From contig JAUYGX010000112.1 in assembly GCA_030690365.1 (NCBI GenBank), positions 1 through 64,000 on the forward strand: a stretch of 64,000 nt of DNA, written 5' to 3'. Below the pieces are notes generated by a model. That model ran no database searches. It saw only the letters and a list, made by a program, of their open reading frames with translations, and had not been told where the DNA came from. Source of the DNA: Bacteroidales bacterium (GTDB lineage Bacteria; Bacteroidota; Bacteroidia; Bacteroidales; F082). The translations under genes and the position numbers were made by a program. The stretch's first letter is position 1; each line of letters starts with the position of its first letter. Positions 35,558 through 44,828 of the stretch are shown one piece after another.

Positions 35558-36433
35558 TTTCCAAATATCTTGTGTTACCAATTCTGAAAATGGTTTAATA
35601 TATTTATTGTAAGGCTCTTTACCAGCATTCGGTGGAGGATCAAGATAATATATTCCTTCCAATTCTGTTAAAAAACTGGAATACACCATAAAAAGCCCTG
35701 AAACCAACGTAAAACTGATGTTATCAGATTCTTTTCTTTGAACATCATTCAAAAAAATGCCAATTACTTTTTGCTTGTGATTAACAAATCGTTCTAGCAA
35801 GATTTTATCAATAAACATTTTACCCATTCTGTCTTTGGATGTTGTTTTAATTGATACAACAACTTCATTATTATCCAGGTGTTTGCTGGTGGATCTGACT
35901 TTATTATATGGGGATAGGATCATATCGTTTTCACAATTATAAGTTTTTTCACCTTCTTCCGTCATATAAGGGATTTTGAGTACTGTTTTCTGGTTTGCAA
36001 TGCCTATTTCCGTAAAAATGGTTTTTATCAACTCCTCAAATCTATTTCCCACATGTTTCCTGGCACTATTCGGATTTGCCAACAAATCAAATCCAGCCCC
36101 AATGGCTTGTTGTATTGTATATATTACACTATCAATCAGCATTTTCTCTGGGGTACTCAAAATGATAATCCTGTTTTTTAACTTATTCATCACGGTTTCG
36201 AATTCAGCATACTTTGCTTTAAATTCTTCAGCAGAGTAAATAAACAACCTCTGATTTATCGGCCTGATATACTTGGTAGTTCCCGCAATATTAGAGGAAT
36301 GAATTCGATACCCATTTTTCTCTTTGTATGCACTTAGTACATTTGGCAAATATTCCAATACACGCAAGGTGATATATTCAAAATCCTGAATTGAATTTTT
36401 TTTCTGTTGTAGATCCAGATCTAATGGAAGCAT
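35543..36433 (-). CDS. Type II restriction endonuclease (PD-(D/E)xK-like)
   Basis: 296 aa. A probable nuclease core begins with the helix RFEELIKTIF (131-140), then D170 (CENDMIL) and VSIKTTSKDR (193-202, with Lys196), a D...(S/E)xK layout with the KTTSKDR extension typical of type II restriction enzymes. N-terminal ~120 residues are helical and may bind the target. Partner of the methyltransferase at 34484; the genes converge and overlap by 15 bp. Its start is directly downstream of a TATATTTG promoter box and a palindrome, placing an operator at its transcription start. Recognition sequence and subtype are not identifiable by eye. Confidence 0.75.
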   Translation of the reverse strand: MLPLDLDLQQKKNSIQDFEYITLRVLEYLPNVLSAYKEKNGYRIHSSNIAGTTKYIRPINQRLFIYSAEEFKAKYAEFETVMNKLKNRIIILSTPEKMLIDSVIYTIQQAIGAGFDLLANPNSARKHVGNRFEELIKTIFTEIGIANQKTVLKIPYMTEEGEKTYNCENDMILSPYNKVRSTSKHLDNNEVVVSIKTTSKDRMGKMFIDKILLERFVNHKQKVIGIFLNDVQRKESDNISFTLVSGLFMVYSSFLTELEGIYYLDPPPNAGKEPYNKYIKPFSELVTQDIWKLLTP

Positions 36434-36443
36434 TTTTGTTTTT

Positions 36444-36463
36444 TTTGGCTAATTTAAGCCAAA
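36444..36463 (-). promoter_or_regulatory. Operator-like inverted repeat at the endonuclease promoter
   Basis: Minus strand TTTGGCTTAAATTAGCCAAA: perfect 7-bp arms around a 6-bp spacer, located between the -7 box (36464-36471) and the start codon (36433). This is the position expected for a repressor that blocks transcription. Confidence 0.55.
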
Positions 36464-36471
36464 CAAATATA
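36464..36471 (-). promoter_or_regulatory. -7 element (TATATTTG) of the endonuclease gene
   Basis: Exact TAnnTTTG on the minus strand, 30 bp upstream of the endonuclease ATG and abutting the inverted repeat. Confidence 0.5.
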
Positions 36472-36628
36472 AAAACACGGCTTAGTAATATTTTTTTAAA
36501 ATTATTCCCGATTTAAAACGATTCAGCATTTATAATTTCATTGTAAAAGCACCTTTCCTCTAGTTTACAGAAAAATTACGCCTTCATTTCTATCCATACA
36601 AAACCCGAGATCCGAAAACGGGATTTAG

Positions 36629-36715
36629 TATCTTTGTCCTCAAATCGAAACCTTTTCTTCAAAAAGCTCTGTAACTCTTTTTAACATCTCTGCTATTGAT
36701 GAATCACTATTTTTG
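36629..36715 (+). promoter_or_regulatory. Two candidate -7 elements upstream of the S41 protease
   Basis: Exact TAnnTTTG boxes TATCTTTG (36629-36636) and TATTTTTG (36708-36715) lie about 97 and 18 bp upstream of the ATG at 36733. Which one is used cannot be told. Confidence 0.4.
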
Positions 36716-36732
36716 CAAAAATCTATTTGTAA

Positions 36733-38364
36733 ATGAAAAATTCCTATAAATATCTGCCAATTGTTTTCGCCATTATTTTAATTGCCGGCATTTGGGTAGG
36801 GACCTTGCTTCCACAAAGTGGTATTTCAAGTAATACCCTATTTCCATCCATTTCGCCCGATTACAACAAGGTGAGTGATATTATGGACTATATCGTACAC
36901 GACTATGTAGATACCGTGAATATAGAGATGCTACAAACCGATGCCATTAAAGGTGTGCTGGAAGATCTCGACCCCCATTCGGCCTACATTACAGCCGACG
37001 AATTTCATCAGGTAAACGATCCGCTATTGGGTAGTTTTGAAGGAATCGGAATTTCATTCAGAATAGAAAAAGACACTATCACGGTGATTAACACCATACC
37101 TGGCGGACCTTCGGAGAAGGTTGGATTGATGGCAGGTGACCGCATTGTTCGGGTGGACGATTCGCTGGTTGCGGGCAATGGTGTTACCAACGACTTTGCC
37201 ATGCATAAACTGAAAGGAAAAAAAGGCACACGGGTAAACATCACAGTTTTTCGCCGTGGCGTTCCTAAACTCCTTAATTTCAACATTACGCGCGATGTAA
37301 TCCCAACTTACAGTCTGGATGTGGCTTACATGGTTACCCCCACCATTGGATTTATCAAGCTGAATACCTTCGCCGCCACTACTTACGAGGAGTTCAACCT
37401 GGCAGTAGATAGGTTGCGCAACCAGGGAATGAAAAAACTCATCCTGGATCTGCGCGGAAATCCGGGAGGATACCTCCAGGCTGCCATTGATATTGCGGAT
37501 GAATTTTTAAGCCAGGGAAAACTGATTGTTTACACAGAAGGAAAAAACCGACCCAGACGGTATGCTTATGCCACCAAATCGGGCACACTTCAAAACAGTG
37601 AGGTAGCCATTTTGATTGATGAAGGATCGGCTTCGGCCAGCGAAATTGTAACCGGTGCCTTGCAGGACAACGACCGGGGACTGATTATCGGGCGCAGGTC
37701 TTTTGGCAAAGGATTGGTACAGGAACAGATGAGTCTGCCTGATGGATCGGCATTGCGGCTAACAGTGGCCAGATACTACACTCCCACCGGAAGGTGCATT
37801 CAAAAGCCCTATGTAAAGGAAGACTTTAAAGATTACTACTCAGAAGCTTACCATCGCTATACTTCGGGTGAGATGTTAAACGCCGATAGTGTGCAGTTGA
37901 ACGACAGTCTTAAATATATAACACCCGGAGGAAAAATTGTTTACGGAGGTGGTGGCATTATGCCTGATATTTATGTTCCGTTGATAACCGACACCCTTCA
38001 CACCTATTATAACCTGTTGGCCAACAAAGGTTTGATTTTCACCTATGCCTTTGACTATACCGATAAGCACCGCCCAGAATTAAGCAAATTCTCTGATTTT
38101 GAGATTTTTAACAAAGGGTTTAACATGACGGATGCAGATTACAAGAATCTGGTTGCTTACGCAGAAGAAAAGGGAATTAAGGAGAATCCTGAAAAAGTAG
38201 CTGTATCAAAGAGCAAAATTAAAACGCTATTTAAAGCTTATATTGGGAGAAACATTCTTGATGAAAAGGGATTTTATCCTATCTTTCATCAGATAGATAC
38301 TACTTTTAACCGGGCCGTTTACGAGTTGACGAAACCGGACCAGGGGGAGCCTTTGCCTTTGTAA
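36733..38364 (+). CDS. C-terminal processing peptidase, S41 family
   Basis: 543 aa. N-terminal membrane anchor or uncleaved signal (IVFAIILIAGIWVGTLLP), then a helical region, a PDZ domain (about 85-175; GIGISFRIEKDTITVINTIP) and the S41 protease domain. The catalytic Ser is in LIDEGSASASEIVTGALQ and the Lys in RRSFGKGLVQEQ. A C-terminal extension (about 385-543) follows. Tail-specific proteases trim C-termini of envelope proteins in the periplasm. It has its own promoter elements and ends 28 bp before the convergent kinase-like gene. Specific substrates are not predictable. Confidence 0.93.
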   Translation: MKNSYKYLPIVFAIILIAGIWVGTLLPQSGISSNTLFPSISPDYNKVSDIMDYIVHDYVDTVNIEMLQTDAIKGVLEDLDPHSAYITADEFHQVNDPLLGSFEGIGISFRIEKDTITVINTIPGGPSEKVGLMAGDRIVRVDDSLVAGNGVTNDFAMHKLKGKKGTRVNITVFRRGVPKLLNFNITRDVIPTYSLDVAYMVTPTIGFIKLNTFAATTYEEFNLAVDRLRNQGMKKLILDLRGNPGGYLQAAIDIADEFLSQGKLIVYTEGKNRPRRYAYATKSGTLQNSEVAILIDEGSASASEIVTGALQDNDRGLIIGRRSFGKGLVQEQMSLPDGSALRLTVARYYTPTGRCIQKPYVKEDFKDYYSEAYHRYTSGEMLNADSVQLNDSLKYITPGGKIVYGGGGIMPDIYVPLITDTLHTYYNLLANKGLIFTYAFDYTDKHRPELSKFSDFEIFNKGFNMTDADYKNLVAYAEEKGIKENPEKVAVSKSKIKTLFKAYIGRNILDEKGFYPIFHQIDTTFNRAVYELTKPDQGEPLPL

Positions 38365-38392
38365 TCACATTTTTCTCAGCTATTTCCTTCAA

Positions 38393-39061
38393 TTATATGA
38401 GTCCCTGCTTTTGCATGATCTCAAGTATGATTTCGGCAATTTGCTTCTCTGTATACGAGGCCCTGTTGAGGATGAGATCGTAACAGAATTCTGCTGCTGG
38501 AGTTTTGCAAAAATCACTTAACAGTTGTTGTCGTTTGCGATCGTTTTCTTTTACAAAAGTCTTTATTTCTTCGTATGGTTTGTTTTTTAACGCCATGAGC
38601 GACTGAATCCGCCAACTTTCAGGAGCAACCAGTTTTACATGAAAGCCCTTATCCATACCAGCAGTAATGGCCACTCCACCCCGGCCAACAATAATTACGT
38701 TACCTTCCCCGGCATAATGTTTAACTACTTCTGAAATGGTTCTCCTTACAGTTTTATCACTTTTGTAATATCGGTTTGAAAGCGCAGAAATAATTTCATC
38801 AACATGTGTTTTTCTCTCCGCCTCAAACACATAGTTTATTTTCGACTCATTGAGCCTTAATTTTTTCGAAGCTTCAAAAAGCACATCTTTGTCGATGTAT
38901 TTCCATATAAGTCCCCTTTTCTTAAGTTCGGCGATCAGAAGCCGTGCGATGGCTGTGACCCCGCAACCTGTTTCACGTGAAATGGTGATAAATGGCTGGT
39001 GGCCTGGTTTTGAGAGTTCTGAAAGAACAAGCCTGCTGTTTAAATAACCTGCTAAATCCAT
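38393..39061 (-). CDS. Cytidylate kinase-like family protein
   Basis: 222 aa. Similar to AAA_26/cytidylate-kinase-like proteins: ITISRETGCGVTAIARLLIA at about 26-45 takes the place of the P-loop, but lacks the usual GK[ST]. Further on, VIIVGRGGVAITAGMDKGFHVKLVAPESWR matches the kinase core, followed by a lid-like ENDRKRQQLLSDF. A Cmk role cannot be assumed; the substrate may be different or the enzyme may have lost ATP binding. Single gene, convergent with the S41 protease, divergent from lnt. Confidence 0.78.
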   Translation of the reverse strand: MDLAGYLNSRLVLSELSKPGHQPFITISRETGCGVTAIARLLIAELKKRGLIWKYIDKDVLFEASKKLRLNESKINYVFEAERKTHVDEIISALSNRYYKSDKTVRRTISEVVKHYAGEGNVIIVGRGGVAITAGMDKGFHVKLVAPESWRIQSLMALKNKPYEEIKTFVKENDRKRQQLLSDFCKTPAAEFCYDLILNRASYTEKQIAEIILEIMQKQGLI

Positions 39062-39307
39062 CGAAATACATTTTAATTGTTAATAACATCCTAAAATTAA
39101 AACAATTGCGATAGTATTACAAGCAATTAGCCGAATATTTTTCGATTAAAATCATCAAAATATGAGCGTGATTTGAATTTCGCAAATATCCATTTAGTAT
39201 CTATATCAAAGCTACCTGGTGCAAGTTTTATGAAAGATACTTCAGGCACAACACTGAATTATCAACTTTTTATTATCTTGCGGCTGTATCCTTAACAAAT
39301 ATTCTGC

Positions 39308-40912
39308 ATGAAGCGACTTCTGCATTTACTTTTAGCCACACTGTCGGGATTACTACTCGCAGCAGCCTGGCCTGATAACGGGTTTAACCCCATTCTTTTT
39401 ATTGCCTTTGTACCATTGTTGGTTATTCAACAACAATTGGGCGATAGCGGTAAAAAAGGAATGTTCTGGTACGCCTGGCTGGCTTTTCTCATTTGGAATG
39501 CGCTCACCACCTGGTGGATATGGAACAGTACCGAATGGGGCTCTGTGGCTGCCTTTTTACTGAATTCGCTGTTTATGGCCACAGTATTTTTCCTGTTTCA
39601 TTTATCAAAAAAGAAACTGTTCAACAACCAGCGTGGCTATTTTATCCTGTTGTTTTACTGGATCACATGGGAATTTTTCCATATGAACTGGGATTTAACC
39701 TGGTCTTGGCTCAACCTGGGAAATGGGCTGGCCACTCATCCCAACTGGATTCAGTGGTACGACATTACAGGTGCTTTGGGTGGCACAGTCTGGATTCTGG
39801 CCGTGAACATCATAGTATTTCAACTGTTGTTCAGCTTTTTATCAAAACGACCCAATACCTACCTTGCAGTAACAAGTGGCCTGCTGCTGTTTTTAATTGC
39901 AGGGCCCATTATTTGGTCGAATATCACCTACAAAAACTACGTTGAAAAAGGTAATCCCGTTGAGGTGATGATTGTACAGCCCAACACCGATCCATACAAC
40001 GAACAATACAACCTTTCGCCCGACAGCCTGGTGTTGAGGTATCTGGCACTGGCGAGTGAGAAAATCACCCCCAATACTGATTATGTTATACTGCCTGAAT
40101 CTGCCTTACAGGAAGACATTTGGGAAGAATACCTGGACTCGTCGCAAAACCTGAACCGGTTGAAGAATTTTCTGGAAAATTATCCCAAAACAGCTTTCAT
40201 TACGGGAGCCACCACTTACTACAACATTTTGCAGGGAGAAACCATGACCAATGCAGCCCGTAAGTATCACGCCCGTGAAGGTTATTATTATGCCTATAAC
40301 ACGGCGTTTTTGATTGAAAATAAGGGGAAATACCAGCTGCATCACAAATCGAAGCTCACTCCGGGAGTAGAAATTATGCCATCCTGGTGGATTCTTAAAC
40401 CCATTGAAAGTCTGGCCATTGATTTGGGAGGCACGGTTGGAACTCTTGGGAGGGAAGATCATCCGGTGATATTTAATCGCGAAAATCCTTCCTTAAATGT
40501 AACTCCTGTGATTTGTTACGAGTCTGTGTATGGTGAGTTTGTGTCGCGTTCGGTACGCTTGGGTGCAGCAATCATTGTGGTAATCACCAACGATGGCTGG
40601 TGGGGAAATACTCCCGGATATCGCCAACACCTGTGGTTTTCGGTCCTTCGATCCATCGAAACCCGCCGCGATCTGGCTCGTTCGGCCAACACAGGAATAT
40701 CAGCTTTTATAAACCAACGCGGCGACATTCTACAAAAAACGCCCTATTGGCAACCGGCTGTCATTTCACAGACCATGCACGCCAATACCGAACTAACTTA
40801 TTATGTAAAAAACGGGGATTATATCGGTCGGGTTTCTGCGTTCATTAGCGGACTGCTATTCCTGGTTTCGTTTACCCAGGGTTATCTGCGCAAGCGTAAA
40901 AGTTTCCGATAA
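39308..40912 (+). CDS. lnt: Apolipoprotein N-acyltransferase
   Basis: 534 aa. About six to seven membrane segments in the N-terminal ~210 residues, then a nitrilase-fold domain with the catalytic triad: Glu264 (LPESALQE), Lys347 (HHKSKLTPGVEIMP) and Cys403 (VICYESVYGE). It adds the third acyl chain to the N-terminal Cys of lipoproteins at the inner membrane, downstream of LspA (29645). A final hydrophobic segment (VSAFISGLLFLVSFTQ) returns to the membrane. NDGWWGNTPGYRQHL is the conserved loop after the catalytic Cys. Standalone gene. Confidence 0.95.
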   Translation: MKRLLHLLLATLSGLLLAAAWPDNGFNPILFIAFVPLLVIQQQLGDSGKKGMFWYAWLAFLIWNALTTWWIWNSTEWGSVAAFLLNSLFMATVFFLFHLSKKKLFNNQRGYFILLFYWITWEFFHMNWDLTWSWLNLGNGLATHPNWIQWYDITGALGGTVWILAVNIIVFQLLFSFLSKRPNTYLAVTSGLLLFLIAGPIIWSNITYKNYVEKGNPVEVMIVQPNTDPYNEQYNLSPDSLVLRYLALASEKITPNTDYVILPESALQEDIWEEYLDSSQNLNRLKNFLENYPKTAFITGATTYYNILQGETMTNAARKYHAREGYYYAYNTAFLIENKGKYQLHHKSKLTPGVEIMPSWWILKPIESLAIDLGGTVGTLGREDHPVIFNRENPSLNVTPVICYESVYGEFVSRSVRLGAAIIVVITNDGWWGNTPGYRQHLWFSVLRSIETRRDLARSANTGISAFINQRGDILQKTPYWQPAVISQTMHANTELTYYVKNGDYIGRVSAFISGLLFLVSFTQGYLRKRKSFR

Positions 40913-40925
40913 ACAGGTTGTTAAC

Positions 40926-41330
40926 CTACTCTTTTTCGTAATAGATGGTGATTTTCCCCATCGGGGTTTTCGATTCAGATACGATTTTGTCATCTTTCAA
41001 AGTTCCCAAAACGCTCGGAATACCACTCATACCATTAAAATAATAGGAAACACTGTTATTCGACTTGTTGAATTTCCATTTGGCTTCGTGGGTATTATTC
41101 TTAGAAATAATCGCCATCACGCTGTCGTTAATCATCCTGAAGTAAGTTTGCTTCTGCATTTCAACAACCTGGTTAATCATTTCAGGGCTTAACTTATTCT
41201 CGTCAAAATCGGTTTCAACCTTCTGAGCTTTCCAAGTACCAATCAGCTTGCTTTCAGCACTTTTGGTGCACGAAACAAACAACAATGATGCAGTAAAAAG
41301 GATCAGGGAGATAGTGAACAATCGTCTCAT
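40926..41330 (-). CDS. Small lipocalin-like lipoprotein
   Basis: 134 aa. Signal ILFTASLLFVSC gives a lipoprotein with Cys at about 21. The mature part starts SKLIGTWKAQKVETD, the G-x-W motif of small Bacteroidota lipocalin-like proteins, and is strand-rich, ending GKITIYYEKE. Probably binds a small hydrophobic ligand or acts structurally on the envelope; nothing more specific is visible. Convergent with lnt, 13 bp apart. No enzymatic residues are apparent. Confidence 0.75.
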   Translation of the reverse strand: MRRLFTISLILFTASLLFVSCTKSAESKLIGTWKAQKVETDFDENKLSPEMINQVVEMQKQTYFRMINDSVMAIISKNNTHEAKWKFNKSNNSVSYYFNGMSGIPSVLGTLKDDKIVSESKTPMGKITIYYEKE

Positions 41331-41515
41331 AGGTTTGAAATTTTAAGCATGCAAATGTACAACCTTAAAAGTTCGGATGAAAAATTCTTAAATATGTTTA
41401 ACAAATAAAATCGGATGTGCTTTGAACAAGATGAGCTGACTAAAATCTTTACAAATCCAAAAAGAGGTCCTGAATTTACGCAATTGGCTATCAATTGATT
41501 GAATATGAGCAGAAG

Positions 41516-44008
41516 CTAAAATGGTTGGTCGTCTTCCACATCATCAACATCAGACCCTTTGGCCTCTTCAAAGGTCATGCTTTGCTTAACGTAACGGAGT
41601 TCCCAGAAATCATATTCTTCACCCAGAATATCTCTGGCCTCACTCAAACCAATAGGCCCGCATTCCTGAAACATTTCGGTGATGGTGGCAATTTTTTCCG
41701 GAGCAATGAGCTGATCAAGCTGAATTTCCCCTGTAACCACAAATTTAAGCAGGTGTCCCTGAATGGTAGAAACCACAAAACCCCTTTCGGCAGCAATCTC
41801 TTCAACGGTTTTCCCGGATTTCCACAGATCGAAACTCATTTGGTGGGTGGGCCGTTTTACCACTTTCTTCTCTTCCTCCGGTTCTGGCAATTGAATTTCT
41901 TCACGCTGGTCTTCTGGAAGTTCTTCCATAATCAGGTTCAGAATTTCTTCTCCATATTGTTGAATTTTCCGCTTGCCAAGGCCATTAATCTTTTTTAGTT
42001 GCATAATTGTGGTTGGAACCTGATTGCATAGTTCTGTCATGGTTTTAACCTGAATGATCCGGTATGGCTCCACATTTCTCTCCTCTGCATGATGATCGCG
42101 CCATTGTTTAAGCTTCTGATAAAGTTCGGGCCGTTTAACCTCCGATGAAACTACTGAAGTTGATTTACCCTCGGATTTTTTCTTTTCCGGTTCAACAATG
42201 GATGCCCGCGCTCTACTAACGAGATAGTCCTTCATCACAAAGCCCGGTTTGCAGGCGTCAAGGCACGATTTTTTATAACGCGCTTCCTCCAGAATCCGGT
42301 TGATTTGATCGGTGATACTCTTCTTCACCTGGCGGTTATCGATATCCAAATCAAGTGCGTCCAGCACTTTAATCAGCAGAGTTTCTATCTTTTCCGAGAA
42401 ATAGGTTGCCCCTTTTTTTACCCGATCCTGTAAAGTCTGGTTCTGTTCGGCATCACCAGCATCCGAATGCAGGCGTTTCAACTGTTGCTGGAAGGAAGCA
42501 GAAACATCCGATAGTGTCTTTTTTACTTCATCATTGGTAACCGACATGGCCGCCACAAATCCCGGTGGGAGGATGTTTTTATTTTCCCGCAAAATTTTTA
42601 ACAAAGTCCACAGACTGATTTGAAGGCTCTCGAACCGAAACAAATCCAGGAGGAGCTGTTCCTGAAAAACAAATTTTTCTTCCTGTAGTTGTTTGGAATC
42701 GGGCTGGTTTTGTTCAATTTCTTGCGAAAAATGATCCACCGACCGATCGTGCTTAACGCTTTCCGTCCTGATGCGAGAACTCAACACCAATCCTTCCAAT
42801 GTTTTACAACGACTTAAGGCCACATAAACCTGTCCATGGGCAAAAGCCGCTTCTGCATCAATAATGGCCTTTTCAAAAGTAAGTCCCTGACTTTTGTGGA
42901 TGGTAATGGCCCAGGCTAGTTTTAATGGAATCTGCGTAAAAACCCCATCGATGCTTTCATTTATTTCCTTGGTTTCATCATTCAACGAATAACTGATATT
43001 CTTCCATTCGAGTGGAGTAACTTCAATGTCAGATTCATCGCCTTCACATTGCACCCAAATACTTTCCTTACCAATATTCACCACCTTACCAATTTTTCCA
43101 TTGTAGAAATTTTTTTCGGGAGAAGGATCGTTTTTCACAAACATCACCTGAGCCCCCAATTTCACATCAAATTCATAATCAGTTGGATAAATATATTCTG
43201 GAAATTTTCCGGAAACACTGGCTTTAAACTGATGCTTTTTATCTTTAATCAGTGCTAATTTCCGATCATTAATTTCCCTTGCTTTGTGGTTGTGGGTGGT
43301 GAGTGTGATATATCCTTCTTGCTCCTCAAAACCCGGAATATACCTTTCGTTAAGTTCAGAGATGGTATCGCTGGTCAGGTTGTTTCCCCTCACCTGGTTG
43401 AGCAAACCAATGAATCGGTCGTCACTTTGCCTGAAAACCTCAGTAAGCTCAATGCCAATAAAACGTGTCCGCATCAGCGCATTGCTGCTGAAAAAATAAG
43501 GTGTTTGATAATGTCCTCGCAGTAAAGTCCATTCATCTTCTTTCACAACCGGCGACAACTGTCGTAAATCGCCAATCATCAACAATTGAATTCCACCGAA
43601 AGGTTCACCCGATCGCCTGAAACGGCGCAATACAGCATCAATACCATCCAGTAGATCGGCTCTTACCATGCTGATTTCGTCGATCACCAACAAATCGAGA
43701 CTCCGGATAATATTGATTTTTTGCCGGTTAAACCGCTGTGCTTTTGAATCGCTCTCATTGGACTGGTATCCGGGAAGATAAGGTCCAAAAGGCAGTTGAA
43801 AAAAGGAATGTATGGTAACCCCTGATGCATTGATGGCGGCAACACCCGTAGGAGCCACCACCACCATGCGTTTAAACGATTTTCGCTTAATTTCATGTAA
43901 AAAGGTGGTTTTTCCGGTACCAGCCTTACCGGTAAGGAAAATATTTTTGCCTGTATATTCGACAAAATCATGTGCTAACTGTAGCTGGGGGGTGTTTTGA
44001 AAAACCAT
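41516..44008 (-). CDS. Pif1/RecD-like helicase with HRDC and helix-turn-helix domains
   Basis: 830 aa. N-terminal superfamily 1 helicase core: Walker A LTGKAGTGKTTFLHEI (27-42), Walker B LLVIDEISMVRADLLDG, motif III LMIGDLRQLSPV and the C-terminal motifs AWAITIHKSQGLTFEKAIID and YVALSRCKTLEGL. Then a helical linker, an HRDC-like domain (about 640-710; RPELYQKLKQWRDHHAEERN) with a HhH-type INGLGKRKIQQYGEEIL, and an RQC-like HTH (about 745-790). This Pif1-HRDC-HTH form is common in Bacteroidota and presumably unwinds DNA or DNA-RNA structures. Start ATG at 44008. Confidence 0.9.
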   Translation of the reverse strand: MVFQNTPQLQLAHDFVEYTGKNIFLTGKAGTGKTTFLHEIKRKSFKRMVVVAPTGVAAINASGVTIHSFFQLPFGPYLPGYQSNESDSKAQRFNRQKINIIRSLDLLVIDEISMVRADLLDGIDAVLRRFRRSGEPFGGIQLLMIGDLRQLSPVVKEDEWTLLRGHYQTPYFFSSNALMRTRFIGIELTEVFRQSDDRFIGLLNQVRGNNLTSDTISELNERYIPGFEEQEGYITLTTHNHKAREINDRKLALIKDKKHQFKASVSGKFPEYIYPTDYEFDVKLGAQVMFVKNDPSPEKNFYNGKIGKVVNIGKESIWVQCEGDESDIEVTPLEWKNISYSLNDETKEINESIDGVFTQIPLKLAWAITIHKSQGLTFEKAIIDAEAAFAHGQVYVALSRCKTLEGLVLSSRIRTESVKHDRSVDHFSQEIEQNQPDSKQLQEEKFVFQEQLLLDLFRFESLQISLWTLLKILRENKNILPPGFVAAMSVTNDEVKKTLSDVSASFQQQLKRLHSDAGDAEQNQTLQDRVKKGATYFSEKIETLLIKVLDALDLDIDNRQVKKSITDQINRILEEARYKKSCLDACKPGFVMKDYLVSRARASIVEPEKKKSEGKSTSVVSSEVKRPELYQKLKQWRDHHAEERNVEPYRIIQVKTMTELCNQVPTTIMQLKKINGLGKRKIQQYGEEILNLIMEELPEDQREEIQLPEPEEEKKVVKRPTHQMSFDLWKSGKTVEEIAAERGFVVSTIQGHLLKFVVTGEIQLDQLIAPEKIATITEMFQECGPIGLSEARDILGEEYDFWELRYVKQSMTFEEAKGSDVDDVEDDQPF

Positions 44009-44231
44009 GAAACGGGTTGTCTATAATTAGGTGAGTAAAATTACAAAAACAATTCCAGAAAAACGCCAACTGGCTGACCTGAATTATTCATGAACATCTG
44101 TAGTGTTTTCAAATTGGAACATGCCTGCCTACAAATGGTGAGGATGACACTCGCAATAACCATCGGATTTTATTAAATTATTTGAAATTCCATACTTACA
44201 ATATAACAGTTGCTTAAACAGAAGGCTTTTG

Positions 44232-44341
44232 TTGCAGTCGGCTGAAGCCAGACTGCAATAGATTGATTCTAAGAAGCTTTACTCATTAACAATGAAAGTG
44301 TTTTCAGGACATCCATTGCAGTCTGGCTTTAGCCGACTGCA
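44232..44341. repeat. Inverted pair of REP-like palindromes
   Basis: TTGCAGTCGGCTGAAGCC at 44232-44249 continues to a near-palindrome ending at 44258. A second copy in the opposite orientation is at 44316-44341. Each unit folds on itself (TGCAGTC arms), and the two copies can pair with each other, as in bacterial interspersed mosaic elements. Confidence 0.75.
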
Positions 44342-44570
44342 TGTCAATCAGATTTATGACTTCATTTCCATGTATTTACAAATCTTTCCAGGTTACATTG
44401 GTATTATGTGAGGTAAACAAGCTGACGAATTTATTATTCTAAAAAAGATTTCCGATAATAAATTTGAATTAATGGGGTGTCCGATCATCTCCCGTTATAA
44501 AATTTAAAGGTGCAAATCAACAGGTACGGAGTACCGCTAATATTTATAGAAATACAAGAACTCACTTTTT

Positions 44571-44694
44571 AAGGTGCAGCGCACCGTCCTATTTTTGTGT
44601 TTATTTAAACGTATAATCAATATTATGGTGCGCTGCACCTTGAATCTACTGATAACAAAATAGCTATAAATATTTTCGGTGCGCTGCACCTTAA
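44571..44694. repeat. Three copies of the palindromic unit GGTGCGCTGCACC
   Basis: Copies at 44571-44586 (minus orientation, AAGGTGCAGCGCACCG), 44627-44641 and 44677-44694 (plus orientation). Spacing is about 50 bp, each copy followed by TT(A/G)A. They look like dispersed REP-like repeats. Confidence 0.75.
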
Positions 44695-44828
44695 CTTCTA
44701 CCCTCAAAACCAATACAGAATATACTTGTATGCAGCTCCACCCATTGAATAATAAGTCCGGTCTAAAATGGTGAATCATGAAAACAATGAAAAATCAGCA
44801 CGGGACATGATCGGATACTCCTGTTGAA

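Larger units (their letters stand above)
44009..44828. other. 820-bp gene-free region with two families of palindromic repeats
   Basis: No convincing gene on either strand. Two REP-like families occur here and are listed separately: a near-palindromic CAGTC-GGCT unit in inverted orientation (44232-44341) and three GGTGCGCTGCACC units (44571-44694). A palindromic GGTACGGAGTACC word is at 44523-44535. Confidence 0.65.

Noticed and set aside
44571-44694. tRNA or small RNA genes in the 44-kb gap
   Set aside because: The GGTGCGCTGCACC units are short palindromes without cloverleaf arms or CCA end.
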